Positions 8,635-16,462 of a DNA stretch of 45,985 nucleotides are shown here, one piece after another. The stretch is from Hyphomicrobiales bacterium. Lineage in GTDB: Bacteria; Pseudomonadota; Alphaproteobacteria; Rhizobiales; Xanthobacteraceae. The first letter of the stretch is position 1; the number at the start of each line of letters is the position of its first letter. Both the position numbers and the translations under genes were made by a program. The notes beneath the pieces were generated by a model, which saw only the letters and a list, made by a program, of their open reading frames with translations, was not told where the DNA came from and ran no database searches. The stretch is from assembly GCA_016713235.1 (NCBI GenBank), contig JADJPN010000007.1:1-45985 (forward strand), in the 5' to 3' direction.

Positions 8635-8908
8635 GGATGTTTTCTATTCCATCTTCTGCGTAGTTCACTACGGTGAATGAACGATTGGCGGCAGGCAAGT
8701 CCGGCTGCTGGGTTACTCTGTCGTTGGCAAAAAAGGCCATTACATCAGCGAGTTTTCGTCCTCCCATAACGGGATGAACCCGTGGAAAGCCGCGTTTTTC
8801 GAGAACGGCTACGATCATCGGCCAATCCTTCGCGCGCTCGCGGCTGACCACCAGTTCAGCGATCTGCATCTCGCTCGGGAACAAGGGGAGGTCGGCATGC
8901 TTCACCAT
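8567..8908 (-). CDS. Excisionase-like small DNA-binding protein
   Basis: A 113-residue protein immediately upstream of, and overlapping by 68 bases, the integrase gene. The segment LPLFPSEMQIAELVVSRERA followed by KDWPMIVAVLEKRGFPRVHP and GGRKLADVMAFF matches a small winged-helix, AlpA-like pattern repeatedly found just before integrase genes in rhizobial prophages. By position and fold it is probably the recombination directionality factor. The low-complexity arginine-rich C-terminus overlaps the integrase start, and its real end may be earlier. Confidence 0.6.
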   Translation of the reverse strand: MVKHADLPLFPSEMQIAELVVSRERAKDWPMIVAVLEKRGFPRVHPVMGGRKLADVMAFFANDRVTQQPDLPAANRSFTVVNYAEDGIENIHEAPPPYSNRRRAANRDRRTGA

Positions 8909-9170
8909 CTAGCCCTCCGCCTTTGGTGAGAGATAGAACACTTCCTCGCCGTCTTCGTCGGGGAGCATGACGTTGTTGTACGCGTTGGCTTCGTGAACGC
9001 ATTGAGAAATCTTGTTCGCCAGTTCTCGAATGCCATGCCAAAACACAGCATCATCGATAGGCTCTTTGGCCGGTTGACGTGACTGCTCGATAGCAGCCGA
9101 TAGATTGTTTGCGTGCTTCAACGCTTGATTTGAGTCGTGCGTTGCGAGAACGGCCGGTTTTGTTAGCCAT
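8909..9170 (-). CDS. Hypothetical early protein (one indel near the start)
   Basis: About 85 residues; no family recognised. The best start is ATG 9170, which abuts the upstream stop (TAGATG) and follows GGGAGGGCGG. The long downstream frame (THDSNQALKHANNLSAAIEQ ... EVFYLSPKAEG) is one base out of phase with that start, so a single indel lies within the first codons; otherwise translation would begin in frame at 9226. Mostly helical and acidic towards the C-terminus. Part of the leftward early operon. Confidence 0.5.
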
Positions 9171-10133
9171 CTACCGCCCTCCCTTTGGATGCGTGGGGGC
9201 GGAAGCGAGCATGGCTTTGTAGGCATGGTAAGCGCCCCATCCATGCAAGCTAAGACGCAACTTGCCGACAAGCGGTAACTCGCCGCGCAACGCTTCTGCG
9301 CCTGCTTCACACATCTCCTTCGTCGGTTCGCTGGGTTTAAGCGTCCAGCCTTCCTGCGCTACGGGGAGAAGGGAGAGGATGGCTCGGGCTTTTTCACAGG
9401 CCTGCTCTTTCGTATTACGCAGTATTTCTTCGCAGTCAGCGCACTCGCACCACGTTGCCGAATAATCGCGATCCCATGTCGGATCAATCACCCTCGCAAT
9501 CTTCTCTTCCAAATCCCCTGATACCGGGGACGGGGTGGAGGCGAGAAGTCCAGCGGACGACAGACGTGCCGCAAGCGAGCGATCAGCGTCGGTAGCGCCG
9601 TCCGGCGTGTTCCCGAAGCCAAGGAGGCCGTCTTTGCGCCATGCAGCGATTTCTTCCGCCGCCCGCTCGATCATATCGTTGGCGGTTTCCTGCGGGAGAA
9701 TGTGCTCGCCATCCTTCCGGGTAGGCGAGGCGCACTCGTCTTGAATGCGGCCCGGCAATGTCACACTCTCACCGCAGGAACTTTGAATATCGTTTCGCTC
9801 CCCCGCTGGTGCGGAGGATTTGAGTGCGAGAATCTGCGCCTCAATCTGACGGCAAGCGCTTGCTTCGCCATAGCTATTCGAGAGCCCCGCATGTTTTCGG
9901 GCTATTTTAGCCGCCTCTTCCAGCGCTGCATTGCGCGCGCCCGACGCTACGGCGGGAGTGGAGAGGGCTTTGAGCGCTTCACGCAACGAGCGCGGAGGAA
10001 CGCCAATAGCGGCGTTGCCGTAGACCAACAACTCCAGAACATCGGGTCTAATATTGGACCTTCCGAGAAAGGTCAGCACAGCCGTTTCCAACTCCGCAAT
10101 TCTATCTTCGCTCATGGGTGCTGGCGTGGTCAT
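9171..10133 (-). CDS. Hypothetical early protein, 320 residues
   Basis: The start is placed at ATG 10133 (MTTPAPMSEDRIAELE), which overlaps the upstream gene end by four bases; longer in-frame starts lie inside that gene. The middle part has LEEAAKIARKHAGLSNSYGE and later LEEKIARVIDPTWDRDY with CECADCEEIL. The latter is a compact cysteine cluster that could bind a metal. The final part resembles segments of composite accessory proteins in rhizobial phages (EPTKEMCEAGAEALR ... GWGAYHAYKAML). Role unknown. Confidence 0.6.
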   Translation of the reverse strand: MTTPAPMSEDRIAELETAVLTFLGRSNIRPDVLELLVYGNAAIGVPPRSLREALKALSTPAVASGARNAALEEAAKIARKHAGLSNSYGEASACRQIEAQILALKSSAPAGERNDIQSSCGESVTLPGRIQDECASPTRKDGEHILPQETANDMIERAAEEIAAWRKDGLLGFGNTPDGATDADRSLAARLSSAGLLASTPSPVSGDLEEKIARVIDPTWDRDYSATWCECADCEEILRNTKEQACEKARAILSLLPVAQEGWTLKPSEPTKEMCEAGAEALRGELPLVGKLRLSLHGWGAYHAYKAMLASAPTHPKGGR

Positions 10134-10655
10134 GCGCGCTCTCCAAACTGATTTGGTGTTGGCCTGCTTACGGCCTGCGGATAAGCCATTTCTGGCGTTG
10201 TGCCCCAGCGCCCCATGATGAGTTTCATCATCTCGCGAGGACCGATCTGCCACCCTTTGCAAGAGGGTGCAGGCTTCATCTCCTTCCACTGGCCGTCGGA
10301 GAAGCACCAAAGCCCAGCGCCGTCAGGAACTTCCTGAGAATGAATCAAGCCCGCCGGACAAGCGAAATAGATGCGGCATGAAAACCGGCGATAGTTCTGC
10401 CACTTGCCGGTGCGCACGTCGCTTAGGAAGTCGGCCCTGCTTATTTTGATTTCGTGTGACCACGGCTGCGATCTGGCAACATCAAGTACAGGCCGCATAG
10501 AAAATACATCTGGCCTGCATTTCACATAAAGGCTCGTTCGGCCTATTGTCGCAGAACTCCAGATTTTCCCACGTCATGCGGCGTCGATCCATGCCTCGAC
10601 TGCGAAGCCATCGCGCAAGGTTCGAAGCAAGATCATTGTGAGAAAGCTCGCCCAT
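10130..10655 (-). CDS. PD-(D/E)XK nuclease-like protein (MmcB-like), one indel
   Basis: It starts at ATG 10655 (MGELSHNDLASNLARWLRSR). A shift at about 10525-10545 moves into the frame KCRPDVFSMRPVLDVA and HEIKISRADFLSDVRTGKW, then YRRFSCRIYFACPAGLI. The D...EIKxSRADF pattern is the core of MmcB-type PD-(D/E)XK proteins: aspartate before the E-x-K, then a beta strand RIYFACP. In bacteria MmcB is linked to DNA repair. Here it sits among recombination genes of the early operon. Nuclease activity is inferred from the motif only. Confidence 0.6.
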
Positions 10656-10657
10656 CT

Positions 10658-10966
10658 TCACTCACCTTCTAGGAGAGCGCGGGCATAGCGACGGATATAT
10701 TCGTCCATGCGCTTAATGTATTCGACGTAGAAGGATTCAACGCTGTTCCAGTCATCCGCTAGAACGCAAGGATTTAGATCAAACCGCGTTCCGTGGTCTC
10801 GAAGTTCGGAAAGAGCCGCTTCAATTCCTTGATGCGGTCGAAGGGAAAGCAGAGTGGTGTTTTTGATTTCAAAGCCATGATTGCGGCCTTCCATCCCTTC
10901 GGCATGCCTGCGGAGTTCTTCTAGGTCTGGTTTCACCTTGTCAGGCGTCTTGGCTTCACCGGACAT
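10658..10966 (-). CDS. Hypothetical early protein, 102 residues
   Basis: Intact short gene, mostly charged and helical (KPDLEELRRHAEGMEG, DEYIRRYARALLEGE). It ends two bases before the next start. No family recognised. Confidence 0.5.
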   Translation of the reverse strand: MSGEAKTPDKVKPDLEELRRHAEGMEGRNHGFEIKNTTLLSLRPHQGIEAALSELRDHGTRFDLNPCVLADDWNSVESFYVEYIKRMDEYIRRYARALLEGE

Positions 10967-11245
10967 GCTGGGGTAGATCCTGCTTGAATACGAAGATGTG
11001 CAGCGGCTTCGCGCAGTGCAGTCGCAACCATGGGGCTTTCCTTGTCGGCCGCGCGGTCGCGAGATGCTGGCAGCTGCCGATAAGCAGCTATGTCGCTTCC
11101 GGAAGCAGTCGCCTTCATGCCAGGTGCAGAACCCGGTATGGCAACACGAACCGCTTCCCGTCTTGGCGGAGCGCCATCGCCACCGCCGGGTGGTCGTGAT
11201 TGTTGTTGTCCAGCCGAAGCCAGTTCTCGCAAGGGCGTCCGAGTG
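10967..11245 (-). other. Unresolved early-operon coding stretch
   Basis: Two leftward frames both look partly natural: NHDHPAVAMALRQDGKRF-type sequence at about 11110-11215 and MVATALREAAAHLRIQAG at about 10980-11035. One short gene broken by an indel is likely, but its frame and start cannot be fixed. No RNA or repeat was seen here. Confidence 0.3.
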
Positions 11246-11683
11246 AAATGCTCCTGCTGCCCTCCTGCTTCACGGGCCTTGAGAGCGGCGATGGCTTCAA
11301 GGCGAGAACAGCCCGACAGGGGCGTTAGCTCGGGAGTTGCTGTCGCATTCTCCGACGAATGTTCCGAGAATAGGATCGTCGCGGTAATCTCGTAACTCGG
11401 CGACGTGGGTACGAAACCGGCTATAGCCAGCCTTCCGCGAAACGCTTCCGGTACCAGCGTCAGAGCAGCGTCCGCTTTCGGTGTAGCGGGGAAGGTCTTC
11501 GCCCGCGATGTAAACCGCCCTGTTTTTGAGCGTCGGGTGTCGGAACTGGATTTTCTCTCCGACAACCCAAGTGTCAGCGAGCGCAAGTCCGATGACCACG
11601 CCGTGAATTAGCGCGTCAGTCTTCCGATCCGGTTCCGTGAGTTCTGCGAGCCGCTCAATAAGAGCGCGGAGATCACTGCCCAT
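11246..11683 (-). CDS. Hypothetical early protein (interrupted); conserved phage type
   Basis: The start ATG 11683 overlaps the upstream stop (ATGGGCAGTGA). It opens MGSDLRALIERLAELTEPDR, then changes frame near 11470 into DAALTLVPEAFRGRLAIAGF, and ends with RLEAIAALKAREAGG. The arrangement DLRALIERL ... DAALTLVPE ... AALKARE is a familiar unknown-function accessory protein of phages and prophages of alphaproteobacteria. The exact C-terminus is uncertain because the second frame stays open beyond it. Confidence 0.55.
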
Positions 11684-11852
11684 GGGTGGCCTCGCGCAGT
11701 TCGGCTCGGTACAGCTTGACCCAATGGAAGAATGTGATCCGGACGTTGTTCGCCTCGACCTCTTTTGTCAGGCAGTGACCGGATGGAAGATTTTCGTATT
11801 CTTTACCCGGCACCGCGATTTCGTCAAAAGCAGCACGATCCAGAGACCACAT
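11673..11852 (-). CDS. Small hypothetical protein, 59 residues
   Basis: ATG 11852 to TGA at 11673, product MWSLDRAAFDEIAVPGKEYE...HWVKLYRAELREATHGQ. Its end overlaps the next start and its start overlaps the ExoI-like gene, so it fits the packed operon. A perfect palindrome (11845-11865) covers the start codon. No clear ribosome binding site. It could also be the out-of-frame C-terminal continuation of the ExoI-like gene. Confidence 0.45.
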   Translation of the reverse strand: MWSLDRAAFDEIAVPGKEYENLPSGHCLTKEVEANNVRITFFHWVKLYRAELREATHGQ

Positions 11853-12096
11853 TGTTAATGTGGTCAGGAAGAATAACGATGACGGCGTCTCTGAGATCTA
11901 ACAGACGCTCGATCGGCAGGCCGTTTGTACGCAACGCTATCGGATGTGGGACCACATGCGGCAAAAGTCGCGAACGCGCTTCGAACCGATCGATCTCATT
12001 GAGATCTGCATCGGTTCGAATCGCTGCAAAATGCACGATTTGATCGAAACCGTGTTTCAAGCCCGTCGTTTCGGTGTCAAAAAAGACGAAGCTCAC
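11824..12096 (-). CDS. Exonuclease I-like (DEDDh) N-terminal fragment
   Basis: A 90-residue protein whose first 60 residues closely match the start of bacterial exonuclease I (SbcB): FVFFDTETTGLKHGFDQI with the DxE metal motif, then FAAIRTDADLNEIDRFEAR and SRLLPHVVPHPIALRTNGL. ExoI is a 3'-5' single-strand exonuclease of over 450 residues. Here the later Exo II and Exo III motifs are missing and the sequence diverges after LPIERLLDL. It is a truncated relic, or a deliberately short domain, or an indel hides the rest, although downstream sequence did not look like ExoI. It lies among recombination genes. Confidence 0.65.
   Translation of the reverse strand: MSFVFFDTETTGLKHGFDQIVHFAAIRTDADLNEIDRFEARSRLLPHVVPHPIALRTNGLPIERLLDLRDAVIVILPDHINNVVSGSCCF
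11845..11865. repeat. Perfect inverted repeat over a start codon
   Basis: GACCACATT GTT AATGTGGTC: nine base pairs with a three-base loop. On the leftward transcript the hairpin would contain the ATG of the 59-residue gene and could limit its translation; as DNA it could be an operator half-site pair. Confidence 0.5.
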
Positions 12097-12110
12097 GGCT
12101 CTTCCTGACG

Positions 12111-12632
12111 CTAGAAATGCCCCGCCAGTCGAAATCGCATCGCTGAAGCACTGACGCGAAATCGGCGAGCTAGGGCAGCAATCCGCTCGTCATCCTCAAT
12201 ATCCAATCCTCCAGCCTCCAATGCCTCGGCTAAGAGATCGCGCGGCATCAACAATTCTGATGCGAACGCATTAGCGTCGATCTCGAGCGGATCGACGCCT
12301 TGGGATGAAATGTCGTCGCGGAACAAAACACGGAAGCCCTTGTCTACATGGACGGCTTTTCGGATCTCGTCGGCGTGTAGCTCGTGGTGAGCCAATTCAT
12401 GGGCTGCCGAAAAGCGCTGGCGATTGGGATGATGGAGAGCATTGACACCAATGATGCCAATCCCATCCTTGATATAAGCCATGCCCGAAAGATCCTCTTC
12501 GAGGGGGGCGTACTGCAATACGATGCTTCGTGACTTGATGATTCTTTCGACTGGAACTGGCGCACTCTTGACGCCAAAGTTCTGAAGGATAACGCGAGCA
12601 GCTTCCCTTGCTCGTCCTGGGTCTGCGGTCAT
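12111..12632 (-). CDS. ImmA/IrrE-type metallopeptidase
   Basis: A 173-residue intact protein of the DUF955 family. The zinc motif is HELAHHELHADE, with H78, E79 and H82, and the third ligand region is EIDANAFASELLMP at about residues 116-130. Family members such as ImmA cleave an HTH repressor, usually encoded next to them, to release prophage or ICE repression. Here the neighbours are the ATPase gene upstream (four-base overlap) and the ExoI fragment downstream; no HTH gene is adjacent. The LexA-like phage repressor is 6 kb away. A target elsewhere, phage or host, is therefore plausible. Confidence 0.85.
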   Translation of the reverse strand: MTADPGRAREAARVILQNFGVKSAPVPVERIIKSRSIVLQYAPLEEDLSGMAYIKDGIGIIGVNALHHPNRQRFSAAHELAHHELHADEIRKAVHVDKGFRVLFRDDISSQGVDPLEIDANAFASELLMPRDLLAEALEAGGLDIEDDERIAALARRFRVSASAMRFRLAGHF

Positions 12633-13711
12633 GATGCGCTCCGCTTCAGCGAGGCAATCTTCTGCTCAACGCGTGCTTTGATCTGCGACCAGTGGTGCCG
12701 GTCATCTTCATCGTCCGGCCACAGGATCTTCGCGCGCAGGTCTTTGCCGCGCGTCCATGTGTTCGCGAGTTCTTTCGCGTCGGTCGCATCGTCAAGAATG
12801 CTGTCGATCATGGCCGAGTAGTCTTCGGCCGATGGGACCGGCGGTGGTGATTGGTGCCCCGCGCCATCAGCGGCAGCGTCCGGCGCGGGGCTATCCGAGG
12901 TCGAGGGGGAGGGGCGTTCGGCCTCAGATTTGATCGAGCCGCCGCGTGCCCATTGCGCGAGCGCGCGGCCGGTATGTTCGTCGAGGGGTCGGTCGTTCGC
13001 GAAGATCGAGCGGAAGTGCGCCGGCAACTTCATCATCATCTTCTCGCCGACGTTATCGGACTGCCACGTCGGGACACCGCCGGACTTCGGTAGCAGCAGG
13101 CAATTCACGGTCTGCTCGAAAAGAAACTCGTCGCCGGCAATCGGCATGAACCCTTGTGGCACGATCTCGGTCTTGCCGCCTTGCTTCATCGGCTTCACGG
13201 TTTCCTTGGCACGGAAGCAGAAGATGAAGTTTGCGTTCAACTGCAGCAGCCCGTTGATGAGCTGGCGGCGTGCGGCTTTCGGCTTCTGCCATGCCAGCAT
13301 CTTGACTCGTTCGCGCTTCGCCCAATCGTTCCCGGCGAGCCGGTCGAGTTCCTTGTCATGAAGATCGAGCATGCCGCCGGGGCCTTCGTGCTCATGGCTC
13401 ATGCTGTCCACAACGATGACGCCCGCACCTTGCTTCACGCAGTACCGCAGCGCTTCGAGATAATCGAGAGAGCCGAAGGGCGCATCGAACTGGACGTGCT
13501 TGAATTTGAACTGATCCGCATAATGCAGCGCGCGCCGGGCTTCTGTATCGATGACGTACATGTCACCGCCGACTTCTTCCTGGATGCCGGAGCCGAGGCG
13601 AAGTGCGGAGAACGTCTTGCCGCATCCGCTTGGACCCATAAGGCCGATCAGCAGCGGAACCTGTTCGCGTGTCGCGGTCTTGGCTGCGAAGTTGCGCGCG
13701 GGAGCGTTCAT
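12629..13711 (-). CDS. RecA-like P-loop ATPase (AAA_24 / Sak4-like recombination protein)
   Basis: A 360-residue intact protein. Walker A is GPSGCGKT at residues 26-33. Walker B is VIVVDS ending near residue 103, followed by SHEHEGPGGMLDLHDKEL. Then QLNANFIFCFRAKE and a conserved EIVPQGFMPIAGDEFLFEQ block follow. A proline-rich linker (about 265-295) leads to a C-terminal helical segment. This is the phage ATPase family often placed with an exonuclease, where it may act as the recombinase/annealing partner (Sak4-type). The PD-(D/E)XK exonuclease lies just upstream in the same operon, supporting a two-part homologous recombination system. Single-strand binding activity is inferred. Confidence 0.75.
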   Translation of the reverse strand: MNAPARNFAAKTATREQVPLLIGLMGPSGCGKTFSALRLGSGIQEEVGGDMYVIDTEARRALHYADQFKFKHVQFDAPFGSLDYLEALRYCVKQGAGVIVVDSMSHEHEGPGGMLDLHDKELDRLAGNDWAKRERVKMLAWQKPKAARRQLINGLLQLNANFIFCFRAKETVKPMKQGGKTEIVPQGFMPIAGDEFLFEQTVNCLLLPKSGGVPTWQSDNVGEKMMMKLPAHFRSIFANDRPLDEHTGRALAQWARGGSIKSEAERPSPSTSDSPAPDAAADGAGHQSPPPVPSAEDYSAMIDSILDDATDAKELANTWTRGKDLRAKILWPDDEDDRHHWSQIKARVEQKIASLKRSAS

Positions 13712-13983
13712 TTCGGTTGAGCCTTTCTAAGGGACTTTAGTTTTTTCTCTAAATGAAGACGTCGCTGCCGCTCGTGTTCAAATTCACGCCTCGTCTTAAT
13801 AAGCTCATCCCGAACATAACGAAGGTTCAGAACGAGTTGGGGCGATCTAGGGATAAATTGCCCGCACCAGTTTTTTTCTGTTGTAGTGGTCTGCTCCGGA
13901 TAAAAATGACAAGTCATTTTTCGGTCGGCGTCTTCTCTATAGTCGTTTGGGCCGTTGCCAAATTTGCAATCCATGCAACACAT
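13708..13983 (-). CDS. Small cysteine-rich protein with C-terminal coiled coil
   Basis: A 91-residue protein starting at ATG 13983 (MCCMDCKFGNGPNDY). Cysteines in CCxxC, MTCHFYPEQ and NWCGQFIP suggest one zinc site in the first 50 residues. The C-terminal 40 residues are basic and heptad-like (RREFEHERQRRLHLEKKLKS). It overlaps neighbours by one and four bases, and sits between the exonuclease and the ATPase. Function unknown; a DNA or protein adaptor role fits. Confidence 0.6.
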   Translation of the reverse strand: MCCMDCKFGNGPNDYREDADRKMTCHFYPEQTTTTEKNWCGQFIPRSPQLVLNLRYVRDELIKTRREFEHERQRRLHLEKKLKSLRKAQPK

Positions 13984-14985
13984 CAGCCCGCCCTCATGAT
14001 GTCGCGGTTGATCTCGGTGGTGCTGTCGGGAAGCCGCCCGATCACGGGATCGTCGAAGAAGTCGATCAACCCGGCATCGGCAAGCGCGATCTCGCGTTCC
14101 AGCCAGCGGCTTTCGGCATAGTTTGGATACGTCGGCAGCGTCGGTTCCAGCGGATAGCCGGGCCACTCGTTTCGCTCGTAGCAACCGCGCCAAATCTGGA
14201 TCGCGGCGGCCAGCTTGCGGCGACCCAGCGTCAGCGACGATTCCGGTATCTCGCACGGCGTCATCGCGAATGGCGCGTAGTTCTCCTGCGACGAAGCGGA
14301 AGCGCCGGCGACCGGCGTTCTCGGGGTCCAAGACATCAAGCCCGCGCTCGATCAATGGCGGCCTGCGTCCCAGCCGGCGTCGCACATCTTGTTCGGGATC
14401 GCATGCGGGCGCCGCCGATGCCGCCGTCGATTTGAGATCATAGATGACGCGGCGGTCGAGGTGAACCAGTCGATCATGCAGCGCAGCCGGAGACGATCTT
14501 CCTGCCACGCCAGCACGACCTCGCCGAAGCCATGGGCCGACGCGAAGGCATCATTTCCAGCCGACAGCGGCAAGGCTGCGGCGGGTATTCTGCACCAGGA
14601 TTACCGCGCGCTCGTAGTGCGCCGCGATGATCGGCTCCTTGCCTTCTTCTGGCCTTCGCGAAGGTCTGCGCGTCTTTCACTGCCGGTTCGCAAACTCGGG
14701 CGGGCGCAATCGCGATGTCCTTGCCGCGACCGATCGAAGCGGAGTGCGGGCGTTGCCGGTAGCCTTCGTCTTGTCGTACTTCTCCTGCTCGTCCTCAATC
14801 TCTGGCGGGCAGAGACGCGGGTGCTCGTAGAAAGCATGCAGCGGCGATTGGTCGAGCAGCACCTTGGCGAGCGACTGGTTCAGACTCGGTGCCGGGCAGG
14901 GGTCCGCGAAGTAATCCGGCGCCGGCATCTGGTAGATGCCCGGCTTCGTGATCTTGGCGCCGCGTTCGAGAACAGTCGGTATCAT
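13983..14985 (-). CDS. PD-(D/E)XK exonuclease (DUF3799/YqaJ-RecE-like), multiple indels
   Basis: It starts at ATG 14985 behind GGAGG. Pieces in several frames assemble in order: YQMPAPDYFADPCPAPSLNQ SLAKVLL and HAFYEHPRLCPPE (N-terminus), then FGEVVLAWQEDRLRLRCMID, then VIYDLKSTA (the D...E-x-K-type core, DLKS variant), then LDVLDPENAGRRRFRFVA and NYAPFAMTPCEIPESSL. The last piece is ALADAGLIDFFDDPV at the C-terminus. The 'Y.....PCP.PSL..S.A..LL.SP.HA....P' opening is characteristic of the phage PDDEXK family that resects double-strand ends. It is paired with the downstream ATPase. At least four frame changes interrupt it. Confidence 0.75.
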
Positions 14986-15379
14986 TCTGTGGCCTCCGCG
15001 ACGTAGGTTGGGTGCTGCCCGCGCATATGGCGTTGCAAATTCTCGAACGTGCGATTGCAGCACGGACAGACACCGCGGCCGACGCGGTTCTTAATTCGCG
15101 TCACGACGCCTTTGGTGGCAGAAAGCTGGCGCTCGACGCTTTCTTTGCGGTCGATCCACGCGCGTATCGTGTCGTCTTTCTCCGCGATACACTGCTGCAG
15201 GCGGTCACGCTCGCGGCGCAGTTTCGTTTCCTCGCTCTCGCCAGTAATAAAACTCTGACCGTGCCCATATGGGCAATAGAACGTCAATTTCTCGCGGGCG
15301 GCGAGTGCGGAGAGATAGGTTCATTCGGGATGCCGAACGAGCATTTGCAGCTATAACAGGTTTGATTGATCAGCGTCAT
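14982..15379 (-). CDS. Zinc-finger phage protein (one indel)
   Basis: The start is ATG 15379 (MTLINQTCYSCKCSFGIPNE). A shift near 15315 brings in LTFYCPYGHGQSFITGE. Central residues form a long charged helix (EETKLRRERDRLQQCIAEKD). The C-terminus is a C2H2-like finger, CPCCNRTFENLQRHMRGQHP. The CYSC, FYCPYGHGQ and CPCC...H...H elements are typical of a small rhizobial phage protein usually placed beside recombination genes. Stop and start codons overlap with both neighbours. Confidence 0.7.
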
Positions 15380-15593
15380 ACTTCCCCTCCGCTCTTGAGC
15401 GCTGCGCGGCCTGCGGGGGTGAGGCGAAAGTGGGATTGCGATATAAAGCCTGTACGAACTTCTTCAATCAACCTTGCACTCTCTAGGCTGAATAGCGTCT
15501 AAGTGTTGAAAGCCAGATATTCCCAGTCCTTGACCAATTTCAGCAGCCTTCACACTGCGCCTTCGTCAGCTTCCCCGCGCCAGATTGGGTCAT
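15376..15593 (-). CDS. Small hypothetical protein, possible winged helix (indels)
   Basis: It starts MTQSGAGKLTKAQC at ATG 15593, then changes frame near 15540 to LLKLVKDWEYLAF and again to SARLIEEVRTGFISQSHFRL with TPAGRAALKSGGEV at the end. The 'LI..G.I.....RLTPAGRAAL' ending resembles winged-helix domains of small phage regulators. Its TGA overlaps the next ATG. About 70 residues in all. Confidence 0.5.
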
Positions 15594-15663
15594 TGGGTGT
15601 GCCGCCTGAAATACACGCCAACGATCTGGTGCTGGCCCAGAACTCAGCAAGCAGCCGTCATCC

Positions 15664-15845
15664 TTACAGACCCGGGTAAGGAGATCTCAAGTACATGCCG
15701 GACTTCGTGCGGGCTTCGATCGAGTCACGCCGTCATAACCGACGCGATATGACTCGGCTGGATACGCGCCGACCTCGACCATTGCTTCTGTGCCGTTCCA
15801 AACGGTGATGTAATCGATTGCTTGCGTGATCGGATGCTCGCTCAT
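15664..15845 (-). CDS. Small hypothetical protein (one indel)
   Basis: ATG 15845 overlaps the upstream stop (ATGA). The product begins MSEHPITQAIDYITVWNGTE, continues MVEVGAYPAESYRVGYDGV, then shifts near 15725 to SIEARTKSGMYL. About 60 residues, soluble, family not recognised. Confidence 0.45.
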
Positions 15846-16106
15846 GACTTCCTCGCTGCGAGAAGGGCGAGTATCTTGTTGAGACGTTCGACGGCTCTTT
15901 CCGCAGCTTCGAACGCTGGCAGGACGGTAATCAATTCATCGTATCCAGTTGGCTCAAAGCCGACGCCCCGATACTGGCGTCATCCATCGGAACGTCGAGC
16001 CAATTCCAATCGACGCGCAACCAGTCAGTTTGAGCGGTCGGACACAAAACTGCGGCCCGCCGTCATCGCGCACCGCATCTTCACTCTGCGAGACGGGGTG
16101 GTCCAT
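15843..16106 (-). CDS. Small hypothetical protein (two indels)
   Basis: Starts MDHPVSQSEDAVRDDGGPQF at ATG 16106. It moves frame near 16040 to TDWLRVDWNWLDVPMDDASIG, and near 15965 to GFEPTGYDELITVLPAFEAA and VERLNKILALLAARKS, ending in a TGA that overlaps the next ATG. Not recognised beyond phage early accessory genes; the last 30 residues form an amphipathic helix. Confidence 0.45.
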
Positions 16107-16450
16107 AACATCGGTCCTCAGCGCGCCGGAAGCCTTCGGGCGTGTACTCGCGCTGTCGGCGGACACAATGGGTGCCAGCCCCGAACATGATCGAGTTCGT
16201 GCGTATCGTGCTGTCGCAGGTGTTCTAGCGCGGTCGGCTGCTCGACCACGAGCAAACAGTCCATGATGGAGTCGGGCAAGCGATACATCTTCACCGCCGT
16301 CGCTTCCATGACGTGGTGATGGCCGGTCTCGCTGTGCGTAACGATTACCTTGCCGCCCTCTGGCTTCACTTCCATCGCATTGACCGGGAGCGCTTCGATG
16401 CGCTTGATGTAAATGTCGCCCTGCGCGCAGAAATTCTCAAACGTCTTCAT
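16081..16450 (-). CDS. Hypothetical early protein (one indel)
   Basis: It starts at ATG 16450 behind AAAGGA. The product opens MKTFENFCAQGDIYIKRIEA, then GGKVIVTHSETGHHHVMEAT and IMDCLLVVEQPTALEHLRQH. After a shift near 16190 the natural end is GAGTHCVRRQREYTPEGFRR, stopping at 16081. A compact mainly beta domain with a His-rich loop (TGHHHV). Related unnamed proteins are found next to DUF6745 genes in rhizobial phages, as here. Function unknown. Confidence 0.6.
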
Positions 16451-16462
16451 GATATAGTCCTT

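Noticed and set aside
13708..14508. 266-residue reading of the cysteine-rich gene with a long N-terminus
   Set aside because: The extra N-terminal residues are the wrong frame of the exonuclease gene; ATG 13983 gives the natural product.
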